This document shows, piece after piece, positions 1 to 10,426 of a DNA stretch of 64,000 nt. A program made the position numbers and the translations under genes. The DNA lies in NCBI RefSeq assembly GCF_000172075.1, contig NZ_ABIC01000012.1, positions 1 through 64,000 of the forward strand. Reading direction: 5' to 3'. Under the pieces are notes generated by a model. The model had not been told where the DNA came from. It ran no database searches and saw only the letters and a program-made list of their open reading frames with translations. This DNA is from Shewanella benthica KT99. Its GTDB lineage: Bacteria; Pseudomonadota; Gammaproteobacteria; Enterobacterales; Shewanellaceae. How positions within the stretch are numbered: position 1 is the stretch's first letter; each line of letters begins with the position of its first letter.

Positions 1-36
1 GGCGACCCCAAGCAGAAACGAGTATAATTCGTTTAA

Positions 37-1230
<1,194 letters not shown>

Positions 1231-1291
1231 GTCTTACTGGTTTTAGTGTAAATCGGAGCCCCATTCTGAGTTTATATTCTTCGGGATTCAT

Positions 1292-2053
1292 GTGTACGCA
1301 GATACTCAAAATGAAATAACCCGGCAAGTTGTCCGGGTTGCTCAACTTCTACTAGCCTATGGCGCTGATTCTGAACTGGTTGAAGAGATCAGTCAGCGCT
1401 TGGGCTATGCATTGGGTCTCGCCAGTGTCGAAATTTCTATCTCTTCAAACTCCCTGGTATTAACCAGTCTCGTTCATGGCCGCTGTATCACTACTACTCG
1501 GCGCACCCGTGAGCATGGTATTAACATGACCATTATCTGTGAACTGCAGAGAATCTGCTTACTCACTGAGAAAGGCGTATATGGCCTTAATGAAGTCAGG
1601 AAACGGGTTTCCCGGATCCAGCCTCGAACCTACCCCAAACGTTACCTAGTGCCTATGATTGGCTTGTCATGTGCGAGCTTCTGTCATCTGTTCGGTGGTG
1701 ATCTTGCCGCATCGATACTGACCTTTTGTGCGTCTTCGGTGGGCATGTTCGTCAGGCTTTATATTGCCAAACATCATTTCAATTTATTGATAAACTTTGC
1801 CGTAACGGCTTTCGTGATAACGTTAATTTCCCAGCTTGGCTATCAAATTCCTTTTACTGAAACCCCAAAATTGCCAATGGCTGCGAGTGTGCTTATGTTA
1901 GTACCAGGATTTCCCATGATAAATTCAATTTCCGATATGGTTAAGGGTCATCTTAATGTCGGTATTTCAAGATGGGGACACGCGACACTGTTGACCGTCT
2001 CGTCTGTGATTGGTATTACCATGGCGATGCAGCTCGGTGGGTTATTTATCTGA
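1292..2053 (+). CDS. ThrE-type threonine/serine exporter, N-terminal half
   Basis: 253-residue protein resembling the N-terminal (DUF1212) half of ThrE-family threonine/serine exporters of the inner membrane. A cytoplasmic N-terminal part of about 115 residues is followed by about four hydrophobic segments, ending MQLGGLFI. The start is a GTG at 1292 with only a weak purine-rich stretch upstream, so the exact start is uncertain. The stop codon overlaps the next start by one base (TGATG), which suggests translational coupling. In several bacteria the exporter is split in this way and both halves are needed. The substrate cannot be fixed from sequence. Confidence 0.8.
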   Translation: MYADTQNEITRQVVRVAQLLLAYGADSELVEEISQRLGYALGLASVEISISSNSLVLTSLVHGRCITTTRRTREHGINMTIICELQRICLLTEKGVYGLNEVRKRVSRIQPRTYPKRYLVPMIGLSCASFCHLFGGDLAASILTFCASSVGMFVRLYIAKHHFNLLINFAVTAFVITLISQLGYQIPFTETPKLPMAASVLMLVPGFPMINSISDMVKGHLNVGISRWGHATLLTVSSVIGITMAMQLGGLFI

Positions 2054-2532
2054 TGGAACAAATCATTGCACTCGTTTTTTCTTTGCTTAATGATGCGCTG
2101 TTTTCGGCAATACCGGCTGTAGGTTTTGCCATGGTCTTTAATGTTCCCAAACGATTCCTTCCCTATTGTGCGTTAGCGGGAGCGATAGGCCACAGTAGCA
2201 GAACCTTATTGCTCTATATCGGTTTGCCCATCGAGTGGGCAACATTTTCGGCTGCTGCTCTTGTGGGACTTATTACCATTGGCTTTGCCAAACGTCATCT
2301 GGCACCGCCTCTCATGTACGCGGTCGCAGCGATTATTCCTATGGTCCCTGGAACCTATGCCTTCAATACCGTTATCGCTCTGGTTCAGCTGACGGCACAA
2401 TCAGAGAACAGTCCAGAGCTCACGTTTCAGGTGATCAGTAATGGCCTAAAAACGGTGTTTATTCTTGGTGCTTTATCGGTAGGCCTAGCCATGCCCGGTT
2501 TGCTCTACTTTAGAAGTCGATCCATTATTTAA
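2053..2532 (+). CDS. ThrE-type threonine/serine exporter, C-terminal half (DUF3815-like)
   Basis: 159-residue integral membrane protein starting MEQIIALVFSLLN, with about five hydrophobic segments and the conserved-looking stretches VPKR and PMVPGTYAF. It matches the short C-terminal ThrE_2 half of the exporter family. ATG at 2053 overlaps the TGA of the preceding half by one base, so the two are almost certainly co-translated and form one transporter. A longer in-frame start at 1972 would lie inside the upstream gene and is not credible. Roles in amino-acid efflux are inferred from family membership only. Confidence 0.8.
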   Translation: MEQIIALVFSLLNDALFSAIPAVGFAMVFNVPKRFLPYCALAGAIGHSSRTLLLYIGLPIEWATFSAAALVGLITIGFAKRHLAPPLMYAVAAIIPMVPGTYAFNTVIALVQLTAQSENSPELTFQVISNGLKTVFILGALSVGLAMPGLLYFRSRSII

Positions 2533-2565
2533 TTTTACTGGGTCACAGATCTCCCGGAGATAACT

Positions 2566-3048
2566 ATGAAAATCGCCATGATAGCTGCTATGGCTAATAA
2601 TCGTGTCATTGGAAAAGATAATAAGATGCCTTGGCATCTTCCTGAAGACCTCAAGCACTTCAAGGCCATGACTTTAGGTAAGCCCATCGTTATGGGGCGT
2701 AAGACCTATGAATCCATAGGTCGCGCTCTTCCGGGAAGACTCAATATAGTCATTAGCCGTCAACAAGGCTTGAGCATCGCAGGAGTGACCTGTGTGACCT
2801 CATTTGAAAGCGCAGTTGCAGCGGCTGGAGAATGTGAAGAGCTGGTGGTGATAGGTGGTGGACAACTTTATGCCGCTCTTTTAAGTCAAGCCGATAAACT
2901 CTATCTCACTGAGATCAATTTAGATGTCGATGGCGATACTCATTTTCCCCGGTGGGATGATGGATCTTGGCAGCGGATCAGCCAAGAAACATCAATAAAT
3001 GATAAAGGTGTAGAATATAGCTTTATCAACTTGGTGAGGAAATGTTAA
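2566..3048 (+). CDS. folA: Dihydrofolate reductase
   Basis: NADPH-dependent reduction of dihydrofolate to tetrahydrofolate in the cytoplasm; target of trimethoprim. The 160-residue protein has the normal family length. It shows the N-terminal signature MIAAMANNRVIG, then the substrate-binding stretch NKMPWHLPEDLKHFK, including the active-site acidic residue in PEDL, GRKTYESIG for NADPH binding, and VIGGGQLY. A CCGGAG motif sits 7 nt before ATG 2566. It follows the exporter pair by 33 bases and could be co-transcribed. In many gammaproteobacteria folA is close to apaH, which is also true here (apaH at 5.9 kb on the other strand). Confidence 0.96.
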   Translation: MKIAMIAAMANNRVIGKDNKMPWHLPEDLKHFKAMTLGKPIVMGRKTYESIGRALPGRLNIVISRQQGLSIAGVTCVTSFESAVAAAGECEELVVIGGGQLYAALLSQADKLYLTEINLDVDGDTHFPRWDDGSWQRISQETSINDKGVEYSFINLVRKC

Positions 3049-3149
3049 ATTAGCGTCGGTATTATGTTTCAAGTTTAGGGTGGGGCATATAAAATTTTGC
3101 TAGTTTGATGCTCTACAGTATAAAAGTAAATAATAAGAGGGAGTATCAG

Positions 3150-3539
3150 ATGCGTCTGTTACCTATAAGCATTGCTGCAATTATCGCCGTATCGTCATTG
3201 TCTATGCCAGTGCAAGCCAATTCAGATCAACTCGCTGCGAATATCTGTCATTATGTCCAAACAAATGATAAGAATCGTTTACGCAAAAAGTTAAAAGAAA
3301 ATCGCATAAAGCTGCGTAATATCTATTCGGGTGTGACATGTGATGGAAACAGTTTATTGCGAACCGCAATGAACAGTGGTTCAGATAAAGTGGGCACTTT
3401 CATCGCTAAACGCCTCTCAGTATCAGAACTTACCGCTGCCGAAGCTGATGGTAATACCATTACAGATTGGGCCGAGGCTAATGGCCACGGTGCGAGTGCA
3501 ATCACTGCAGTGATAAAAAAGAGAACCGCAGGTGGTTAA
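3150..3539 (+). CDS. Secreted DUF3718-family protein
   Basis: 129-residue protein with a clear signal peptide (MRLLPISIAAIIAVSSLSMPVQA, cleavage probably after VQA), so the mature part is periplasmic. The mature protein carries two cysteines (ICHYV and VTCDG) that could form a disulfide, and the pattern CxY...KNRLRKKLKENRIKLRNIY...LLRTAM that I associate with DUF3718, a small family common in Shewanella. ATG 3150 is preceded by AGAGGGAG; an upstream in-frame ATG at 3105 would place 15 charged residues before the signal peptide and is rejected. Function is unknown. A strong terminator follows. Confidence 0.75.
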   Translation: MRLLPISIAAIIAVSSLSMPVQANSDQLAANICHYVQTNDKNRLRKKLKENRIKLRNIYSGVTCDGNSLLRTAMNSGSDKVGTFIAKRLSVSELTAAEADGNTITDWAEANGHGASAITAVIKKRTAGG

Positions 3540-3582
3540 TCAGTTTTCATTGTAGAATTGATAAAAAATAGTAGAACTTAAT

Positions 3583-3616
3583 AAAAATGCCGGATACTCA
3601 TGTATCCGGCATTTTT
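3583..3616. terminator. Bidirectional intrinsic terminator
   Basis: A 15-bp perfect inverted repeat (AAAAATGCCGGATAC, loop TCAT, then its complement ending in five T). It lies between the convergent DUF3718 and chemoreceptor genes and has A/T tracts on both sides, so it can serve both strands. Confidence 0.9.
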
Positions 3617-3628
3617 ATTGGTATTTTT

Positions 3629-3690
3629 AAAACTTAAAACTTAAAACCTAGGATCTAGGATCTAGGATCTAGGATCTAGGATTTAGGAAC
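3629..3690. repeat. Heptamer tandem repeats (AAAACTT, then CTAGGAT x5)
   Basis: Two short heptamer arrays lie back to back. AAAACTT is repeated about 2.5 times (3629-3647), followed by five exact copies of CTAGGAT (3648-3682) and a degenerate TTAGGA. They abut the last codons of the chemoreceptor gene, which ends at 3690. A similar heptamer array, CTATAAG x4, lies at 54,441-54,468. Confidence 0.85.
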
Positions 3691-5717
3691 TAGACTTTGA
3701 ATTCTCTAACTGATGCTTGCAGTTCTTCAGCAAGTTGAGCCACTTGATGACTTGATTGAGCCGTCTGTTCGGCCCCCGTCGATGTCTCTTCCGAGATGGC
3801 GGCGATATGCTCGAGTTTCTCTGACACCTGTTGGCTGACCAAGTTCTGCTCTTGTGCTGCATTGGCAATATGAGTACCCGAGTCATGTGCCTTGTGAACG
3901 GCTTCACTGATACTTTCTAATGCCAGATTAGCCTGCTCGGTTTTCTCTACACAGGAGTTTGCCTGAGCGCGCCCTAGCTCCATGACGGCAACGGCTTCTT
4001 GAGCGCCTTCTTGCAGGACTTGAATCATCTGCTGGATTTCTTGGGTTGAGTCCTGTGTTCTCGATGCTAGGCTGCGTACTTCATCGGCAACGACGGCAAA
4101 GCCTCGTCCCTGCTCACCTGCACGTGCAGCCTCAATGGCCGCATTGAGTGCTAATAGGTTGGTCTGGTCGGCGATGCCACGGATCACATCGAGAATCGAG
4201 CTGATAGATGTACTATCGGTATGCAACTTATTGATGACAACTGCCGCTTTGGCAACATCATCGGCTAAAGCTAAGATCGTCTGTTTATTCTCGTCGGCAA
4301 TGGCGCGCATATGTTGCGCTTCGTCATCGGCTTGTTTAATTTGAATTAGCGCATCATCGGCGCTTCGATTGACCTGCTCGGCACTCGAACTCAACTGAGT
4401 CGTCGCCGTGGCAACTTGATCGACTTGGCTCTTCTGCTCCTGGATACCCGCGGTGGTCTGGGCCGTAATTGCTGAGGTTTCTTCTGCGGCGGCTGCAAGT
4501 TGATTCGAGCGGTCAAGTATCCCCAGGATAAGGTCTCTTAAGCTATCCACCAGGCGATTACAGTTTTTGGAAAGCTCGGCAAACTCATCGTGGCCCGAAT
4601 CATCTAATTTGTGAGTCAGATCTCCGGAAGCTAAAATCTTGAGTGCGTTGTTTACTTTATCCAGTGAGCGTTTTAAAGGTGTGATCACTGCGATACTGAC
4701 AATAATTGAGACAATAATCGCAATGAGGACCAAGACTATAGTATTGATACTGGCAGAGTCAATATCACTGATTGCCTTGTTACTGACCTCTTTAGAGACA
4801 GATTCTACAGCATCGGTTAAGGCTCTCATATTCTGATTAAGGTTTTGAGTGTTATCTTCTACCCGTTTTAACATCTGGTTTGTAGAAGATTCAAAGTTCA
4901 ATTGACGTCCCTTTAAGGCCTGAATTGAGTCTTTGCCTTCAAGCATTGAGAACACTTTTTTTGCTTCATTATTGATATCGGTAAGTAACGTTTCATCAAT
5001 TTTGTCTCTCCAGTGAGTCTCGATATACTCAAGCTTATAGCCAATATCTCTTATGTAGTAGTCTAACTCACTGGTGATGGTTTCGTGCTGTTGCTGACTA
5101 CGGCTATTCACCAAGTCAAAACTGGTACTGATAATGCCACTTAGGTTATTATCAATATCTCCTGCCATTGCAGCAATTTGTTGCTCAACGGGATCTTCAC
5201 TTATTTCAAGATCGATAAGATCCAGCAAAAGAGAGGTTGTATCGTCGGCCATTTCTTCAAGTATTTCTAATTTAGAGGCTAATTTCTCTTGGGTGACCAG
5301 GGTACTCTCTTTGGTTTGGATCATCTTGACGGCATCGGATTCAAAGCTAAGATAGCTTTGACGCAAATTTGAGAGAACCCTAGTAAAATCAGCTTGTTTA
5401 TGTGAACTTACGATGTTAGATAATGTAGCTAACTCGTTGATAAATGTTTGACGATATTTTGAAAGCTTGGCCTCGATAGCCGGAATTTGACCCGAATTGT
5501 TACTATGGTAAGCGGTTAGGAGCTGTGTCTCTTGCAGGGAAAGGCTCTCTACAAGGTGGCTACTGGATTCGAGTGCTGGCAGGCTGAGCTCTTGTAGTAC
5601 CTGGGTACTTGTTTTGAGTTTACTATTGGTGAATAAAGAAGCTCCACCTAAAGCGATGAGTAACAGGGTGACAATACTAAACCCGCCGATGACTCGGGTA
5701 GCGACATTCATTTTCAT
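3690..5717 (-). CDS. Methyl-accepting chemotaxis protein
   Basis: 675-residue transmembrane chemoreceptor that would signal through CheW/CheA to the flagellar motor. An N-terminal membrane segment (about residues 9-30) is followed by a roughly 300-residue periplasmic, mostly helical sensor region, a second membrane segment (about 328-350, rich in I and V), a HAMP domain ([20 protein letters not shown]), and the signalling domain with the hairpin tip [40 protein letters not shown]. It ends EFKV and lacks a CheR-docking pentapeptide. The ligand is unknown. It is a single gene with a 134-bp upstream gap; no sigma-28 promoter was seen there. Confidence 0.95.
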   Translation of the reverse strand: MKMNVATRVIGGFSIVTLLLIALGGASLFTNSKLKTSTQVLQELSLPALESSSHLVESLSLQETQLLTAYHSNNSGQIPAIEAKLSKYRQTFINELATLSNIVSSHKQADFTRVLSNLRQSYLSFESDAVKMIQTKESTLVTQEKLASKLEILEEMADDTTSLLLDLIDLEISEDPVEQQIAAMAGDIDNNLSGIISTSFDLVNSRSQQQHETITSELDYYIRDIGYKLEYIETHWRDKIDETLLTDINNEAKKVFSMLEGKDSIQALKGRQLNFESSTNQMLKRVEDNTQNLNQNMRALTDAVESVSKEVSNKAISDIDSASINTIVLVLIAIIVSIIVSIAVITPLKRSLDKVNNALKILASGDLTHKLDDSGHDEFAELSKNCNRLVDSLRDLILGILDRSNQLAAAAEETSAITAQTTAGIQEQKSQVDQVATATTQLSSSAEQVNRSADDALIQIKQADDEAQHMRAIADENKQTILALADDVAKAAVVINKLHTDSTSISSILDVIRGIADQTNLLALNAAIEAARAGEQGRGFAVVADEVRSLASRTQDSTQEIQQMIQVLQEGAQEAVAVMELGRAQANSCVEKTEQANLALESISEAVHKAHDSGTHIANAAQEQNLVSQQVSEKLEHIAAISEETSTGAEQTAQSSHQVAQLAEELQASVREFKV

Positions 5718-5851
5718 AGGGTACTCCGATTATTATATTTTCTTGTAACAATTAAGTTACTAATTCCCTAGTAAAAAGGTTTTTTAAATTCAAGGGCTGA
5801 CAGAAGATAAGTGTTTTCATTCTTGTTATATCGGCCAACTTATCGGCTAGT

Positions 5852-6676
5852 TTAACTCTTTTTTAACTTATTTTGGGTAATTATTTGATCTGACTCCATA
5901 TGCCATAACGTCAGATGCTCCCCCCAGCAACAGCCCGTATCCAGAGCATAAATGTTCTCGCTTGCCACTTTCCCCATCACGGTGGCCCAATGGCCGAAGA
6001 CTAAGGTGTGCGTCTGCTTGATTAACCCATCACAGTTAAACCAAGGTGTCAGCTTGGGATCTGAGCATTCACTGGGAGATAGCTTACAATCAAAATCCAG
6101 GCCACCGTCAAGGTGTAGAAAACGCATGCGAGTCAGGGCATTGATACAATATATGTTTTGTTGTAACTCTGAGACATTAGGGTCCCAGGCATTAGCGTCT
6201 ATGGTGTACATTTTTGCTATCAAGGCTGGAATATAATCTTGGGCAGTTAAAGCATTACTGACGCGTTGAACCTGGCTTCTTAGGGTCTGAATATCCCACT
6301 GGGGAGGGACGCCCGCATGACTCATCACGATATTATGCTCGGGGAGCTCCTGTACCAAAGGTTGCAATCTTAACCAGCCAATCAATGAACCTAAATCGGA
6401 CGCATTCAGTAGTGCTTCGAGCTGGTCTTTGGGGTTTACACGTTTAATTTTTGCCACAACCGCCATCAGGTGGAGATCATGGTTGCCCAATACCACCTTA
6501 GCCGAACCATCAAGCTGCTTGAAGTATCTTAGGGTGGGAAGTGAATCCGGTCCCCTGGCAATGAGATCGCCGGCTGCCCACAGCACATCTCTGGAAGGGT
6601 TGAAGTCAACTTTAGCAAGTACTAGCTCTAGCTCTGCAAAACAACCCTGAATATCGCCGACAAAATAGTTAGCCAT
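5852..6676 (-). CDS. apaH: Bis(5'-nucleosyl)-tetraphosphatase, symmetrical
   Basis: Hydrolyses diadenosine tetraphosphate to two ADP in the cytoplasm and thereby limits alarmone and NpnN RNA-cap levels. The 274-residue protein shows the metallophosphatase motifs in order: GDIQGC near residue 7, GDLIARGPDSL near 36 and GNHDLHL near 64, plus the later SHAGVPP and FGHWA motifs. The length equals that of the E. coli enzyme. It is the last gene of the lptD-surA-pdxA-rsmA-apaG-apaH series, 19 bases after apaG, the arrangement conserved in enterobacteria and Shewanella. Confidence 0.96.
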   Translation of the reverse strand: MANYFVGDIQGCFAELELVLAKVDFNPSRDVLWAAGDLIARGPDSLPTLRYFKQLDGSAKVVLGNHDLHLMAVVAKIKRVNPKDQLEALLNASDLGSLIGWLRLQPLVQELPEHNIVMSHAGVPPQWDIQTLRSQVQRVSNALTAQDYIPALIAKMYTIDANAWDPNVSELQQNIYCINALTRMRFLHLDGGLDFDCKLSPSECSDPKLTPWFNCDGLIKQTHTLVFGHWATVMGKVASENIYALDTGCCWGEHLTLWHMESDQIITQNKLKKS

Positions 6677-6695
6677 CTAGTACAGCGCCTTTAAA

Positions 6696-7076
6696 TTAGT
6701 GAAGTAAACCTGGAACGGATAATCTAAATGGATGAATTGTTGCTTGAAACTGTTCCCCTTCATCGGTCACCATGGTATATGTGCCTTGCATGACACCTAG
6801 CGGTGTTGCCAGCACAGTACCACTGGTATATTGGTATGCGGTGTCAGGCTCTATTCTCGGGGTTTCACCAACGACACCGGCGCCCTGGACTTCACTCTTA
6901 TGGTCATTTGCATCGGTAATATGCCAGTGACGGCTTTCTAATGTGACCGCGGCTTGTCCCAGGTTGATGATGGTGATGGTATATCTAAAAAGGTATCTCT
7001 CCTCTTTGGGAGATGATTGCTCTTCAATATATTCAGTTGTGACTTCAACCTTGATGGTCGACCCGAGCTTAGACAT
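6696..7076 (-). CDS. apaG: ApaG domain protein
   Basis: 126-residue single-domain protein with the fibronectin-III-like ApaG fold. Recognisable features are VTTEYIEEQSSP, the YTITIINLG strand, SRHWHITDANDH, and the conserved glycine-rich turn VQGAGVVGETP followed by YTSGTVLATPLGVMQGTY. The biochemical role is not settled; the family has been linked to divalent cation resistance, and it always sits beside apaH. It lies 19 bases upstream of apaH and downstream of an intrinsic terminator that ends rsmA transcription, so apaGH may have their own start as well as read-through. Confidence 0.95.
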   Translation of the reverse strand: MSKLGSTIKVEVTTEYIEEQSSPKEERYLFRYTITIINLGQAAVTLESRHWHITDANDHKSEVQGAGVVGETPRIEPDTAYQYTSGTVLATPLGVMQGTYTMVTDEGEQFQATIHPFRLSVPGLLH

Positions 7077-7092
7077 AAGTTACCTTTAATGA

Positions 7093-7118
7093 CAAAAAAA
7101 AGGAGGGCAAGCCCTCCG
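7093..7118 (-). terminator. Intrinsic terminator after rsmA
   Basis: On the minus strand GGAGGGC-TT-GCCCTCC is followed by nine T residues. It lies between rsmA and apaG and should end most transcripts of the lptD-surA-pdxA-rsmA operon. Confidence 0.85.
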
Positions 7119-7175
7119 ATTCTATTTCTATGTTTTCTTGTGTTCATTCACAATCGAGACTTCCGAGAGAATCAA

Positions 7176-7994
7176 CTAAGTTTGCTTTTCAGCCTTCTTG
7201 TCTAAGAGCATGTTCGCCATTGCAACATATTGCTCAACTGAGATCTGTTCTGGTCTCAATGATGAATCTATGTTGAGACTCAAGAACTCTTCATCAGAAA
7301 TTATATGCTTTAAGTTGTTACGTAAGGTCTTGCGACGCATGCTGAAAGCCGTCGTGGTCATATGCCTGAGAAAATCGACATCTTTACATGGCCAAGGTTT
7401 CTGTTTGTAAGGGACTAGTCGTACCACGGCAGAATCAACCTTAGGCGCTGGCGTAAAAGACTCTGGTGGTACTTCGAGTACCGGCATAACCTGACAGTGA
7501 TACTGAGCCATCACGGTCAAGCGGCCATAGGCCTTAGTCCCGGGAGTGGCTGACAGCCTTAATACGACCTCTTTTTGTAGCATAAAATGCATGTTCTTGA
7601 TGTGTTCGGCAAATTGGAACAGATGAAACATCAAGGGGGTAGAGATGTTATAAGGCAAGTTACCGAAAATTTTAAGTTCCTTGCCTTCCTCTATCAGTTG
7701 GCTGAAATCAAAATTTAAGGCATCTCCCTGATGGATTTCTAATTTATGTTTCAGAGTCGGGTGCTTTTGTAATCGTGCAACCAGATCTCTATCTAGCTCA
7801 ACCACAGTCAACTTATCTATGGATTCGGCAACGGGCTCTGTTAGCGCACCGAGACCCGGACCAATTTCGACCATGACATGATCATTGTCTGGTGCGATAG
7901 CGCCAACGATACGGTTAATGACATTATGATCCGTCAGAAAGTTCTGCCCGAAACGTTTTCTGGCTGTATGGCCTAAATGTACTCTATTACTCAT
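7176..7994 (-). CDS. rsmA: 16S rRNA (A1518/A1519) dimethyltransferase RsmA/KsgA
   Basis: SAM-dependent enzyme that dimethylates two adjacent adenines in helix 45 of 16S rRNA during 30S assembly; loss gives kasugamycin resistance. The 272-residue protein starts [20 protein letters not shown], has the SAM motif [12 protein letters not shown] and the adenine-N6 catalytic motif NLPYNIS, then [15 protein letters not shown], typical of the family. It follows pdxA by 11 bases in the conserved surA-pdxA-rsmA order. Confidence 0.97.
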   Translation of the reverse strand: MSNRVHLGHTARKRFGQNFLTDHNVINRIVGAIAPDNDHVMVEIGPGLGALTEPVAESIDKLTVVELDRDLVARLQKHPTLKHKLEIHQGDALNFDFSQLIEEGKELKIFGNLPYNISTPLMFHLFQFAEHIKNMHFMLQKEVVLRLSATPGTKAYGRLTVMAQYHCQVMPVLEVPPESFTPAPKVDSAVVRLVPYKQKPWPCKDVDFLRHMTTTAFSMRRKTLRNNLKHIISDEEFLSLNIDSSLRPEQISVEQYVAMANMLLDKKAEKQT

Positions 7995-8005
7995 TTTCTA
8001 TTCGA

Positions 8006-8992
8006 TTATCCAGCTTTTACTGCCAAATCTATGGCTTTATTTAGTGCGCAGACGAAGCTTCCTATGTCTGCAGTACCCGTTCCGGCGAGATCCAGCGCTG
8101 TGCCATGGTCGACGGAGGTACGAATGTAGGGGAGTCCTAAGGTAATGTTGACCGAACTACCAAACCCCTGAGATTTAAGTACCGGAAGGCCTTGATCGTG
8201 ATACATGGCGAGTATCACATCTGCATCTTCGAGATACTTAGGTTGGAAAATGGTGTCTGCAGGCAGAGGGCCTACGATACTTATTCCTAGTTTACGTAAC
8301 TCTTCGAGTGCCGGGATGATGGTATCGAGTTCTTCACGGCCCAGATGACCATCTTCTCCTGCATGGGGATTGAGTCCACATACATATATCTTGGGTTGCT
8401 CTATGGCAAACTTGTCGATGAGATCTCTATGCAATATTTTTATTATCTGGTGTAGACGGTCACGAGTGATCGCTTTAGAGACGTAGGCCAAGGGGATATG
8501 TGTAGTCACCAGTGCCACACGCAAATCCGGAGCCGATAACATCATGACCACATCCTGACAATTTGCTTGATTAGCAAAAAACTCGGTATGGCCGCTGAAT
8601 GGGATCCCAGCCTGGTTAATGATCCCTTTATGCACTGGACCCGTCACCACGGCGTCGAACTCGCCATTCATATTCTTCTCACCGGCATAGCGTAATGTGT
8701 CGATGACATAAGCGCTATTTTGATCGTCGAGTTTACCACATTCACTGGCAACAGCCAGGGAGAATGGCACGATAGTCAAGGTGCCGGCTTCTTGCGCTTT
8801 AGGCGCCTGGTTTGGCTGATAGGGCCGAAGTTGCAGTGGCAAGCCGAGATTCTTGGCTCTCGATGTTAATAAATCAGGATCAGCACAAACAACTAGCTCA
8901 GCAGGCCAAGCCTGCTGAGCTAGTTGAATAACTAAATCTGGACCAATACCTGCGGGTTCACCCGCAGTTATGGCAATACGTTTAGTCGTCAA
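8006..8992 (-). CDS. pdxA: 4-hydroxythreonine-4-phosphate dehydrogenase
   Basis: NAD-dependent dehydrogenase of pyridoxal 5-phosphate synthesis, acting on 4-phosphohydroxy-L-threonine before PdxJ. The 328-residue protein starts with [13 protein letters not shown], and has the metal-ligand histidine segments [11 protein letters not shown] and [12 protein letters not shown], the [13 protein letters not shown] loop, and the C-terminal [15 protein letters not shown]. All are standard for PdxA. It lies five bases downstream of surA, so translation is likely coupled. Confidence 0.97.
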   Translation of the reverse strand: MTTKRIAITAGEPAGIGPDLVIQLAQQAWPAELVVCADPDLLTSRAKNLGLPLQLRPYQPNQAPKAQEAGTLTIVPFSLAVASECGKLDDQNSAYVIDTLRYAGEKNMNGEFDAVVTGPVHKGIINQAGIPFSGHTEFFANQANCQDVVMMLSAPDLRVALVTTHIPLAYVSKAITRDRLHQIIKILHRDLIDKFAIEQPKIYVCGLNPHAGEDGHLGREELDTIIPALEELRKLGISIVGPLPADTIFQPKYLEDADVILAMYHDQGLPVLKSQGFGSSVNITLGLPYIRTSVDHGTALDLAGTGTADIGSFVCALNKAIDLAVKAG

Positions 8993-8997
8993 TACGT

Positions 8998-10302
8998 TTA
9001 ACCTCTATTAAAATCAGCTTCAAAAACTTCGATATAAGCTTCTGCCCTCATCTCGTCTAACCAAGCCTGTAATTCTTCGTTAAATTTACGACGGAAGATG
9101 AGTTGGTGTGCTTTATTGGTATTAAATTTATCCGTTGCATCTGTTGTACGACGTTCTTCTAACTGGACGATGTGCCAGCCATGGCTAGAGCGGAAGGGCT
9201 CACTGATCTCATTGACCTTAAGTTCGTTTAGCGCCTGAGAAAATGCCGGAACATAAACGCTTGGATCGGCCCAACCTAGTTCACCGCCTTTGGCCCCAGA
9301 ACCCGGATCTTCTGAATATTGGCGAGCAAGGGCTGCAAAGTCGGCATCACCTGCACGGATCTGCTTGACAAATTTATCTAGCATGGCCTTAGCCCGTTCT
9401 TCTGAAAGAATAGGCGAAGGCTTGACTAGGATGTGACGAGAGCGAACTTCATCAACTTCTTTGGTCTGTAGGCCTCGAGCGTCTATTACCTTGATGATAT
9501 GGAAGCCTGCCCCGCTTCTGATAGGGCCTATTATATCGCCTTTTTTTGCGTTGGATAACACTTCAGCGAAAAGAGTTGGCATCTCGTTGATGTTCATATA
9601 GTCCCAGATACCCCCTTCGAGGGCTTTTGGGCCGGCGGAAGCGGCGATAGCCATACGGCGGAAATCTCCACTATCTTTAACACGATCCAATACTGTATTG
9701 GCTCGGTTACTGGCTTTTTCCAGTTGCTCACTAGTGGGATTATTGGGGATCTCAATCAGAATATGGCCAATTTGGAATTCTATCTGTTTCAGTCCTTGCT
9801 CTTCTATCATGTTAACCAGGTTGCTGATCTCTTGTGGTGATACCTGAATGCGGCGCTGTACTTGAATGCGCTGTATTTCACCTAAGGTGATCTCTTCCCT
9901 TAATTGCTCACGATATTGGCCCCAATTCATGCCTTCGTTGCTAATTTTTTGTCTCATCTGTTCGACGGTGAGCTTCTGCTCCTTGGCGATATTACCTATG
10001 GTCTGATCCAGCTGAAGGTCACCGATGTGAAGGCCTATCCTGTCGGCCATCTGCATCTGCAGGCGTGTCATGATTAAACGCTCGATAACTTGGGTTCGTA
10101 AAGCTTGATCCGAAGGCAGAGATTGACCCGCCGCTGTGGCATTAGCCTTAACCGTTTTCACCATGTTGGTGATTTCACTCTCCAGGACGATGCCTTCATT
10201 TATCTGCACCGATACCCGGTCTAATGTCGTGTTTTCAGCTAGAGCCATGTGGCTCATGGCCAAGCTCAGAATCGCAATAATCAAATGTTTACAGGGTTTC
10301 AT
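8998..10302 (-). CDS. surA: Periplasmic chaperone and peptidyl-prolyl isomerase SurA
   Basis: Escorts outer-membrane proteins such as LptD across the periplasm to the BAM complex. The 434-residue precursor has a signal peptide ([22 protein letters not shown]), the SurA N-terminal domain, and two parvulin domains (around residues 170-275 and 285-385; [13 protein letters not shown] and [14 protein letters not shown] mark them), ending in a C-terminal helix. ATG 10,302 is chosen because AAGGA lies 9 nt upstream; a TTG two codons earlier is possible but unlikely. It sits between lptD and pdxA in the conserved operon. Confidence 0.95.
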   Translation of the reverse strand: MKPCKHLIIAILSLAMSHMALAENTTLDRVSVQINEGIVLESEITNMVKTVKANATAAGQSLPSDQALRTQVIERLIMTRLQMQMADRIGLHIGDLQLDQTIGNIAKEQKLTVEQMRQKISNEGMNWGQYREQLREEITLGEIQRIQVQRRIQVSPQEISNLVNMIEEQGLKQIEFQIGHILIEIPNNPTSEQLEKASNRANTVLDRVKDSGDFRRMAIAASAGPKALEGGIWDYMNINEMPTLFAEVLSNAKKGDIIGPIRSGAGFHIIKVIDARGLQTKEVDEVRSRHILVKPSPILSEERAKAMLDKFVKQIRAGDADFAALARQYSEDPGSGAKGGELGWADPSVYVPAFSQALNELKVNEISEPFRSSHGWHIVQLEERRTTDATDKFNTNKAHQLIFRRKFNEELQAWLDEMRAEAYIEVFEADFNRG

Positions 10303-10426
10303 CCACAAAAATCCTTGGCATATTAATATCAGCTGTAGCGTAAATTAGTGCTGACTGGAAAATCTATTCCATGATTGGACTATAAGTCTTTCTCATGGTT
10401 CATAACAATATCATATAATTGTTTAA

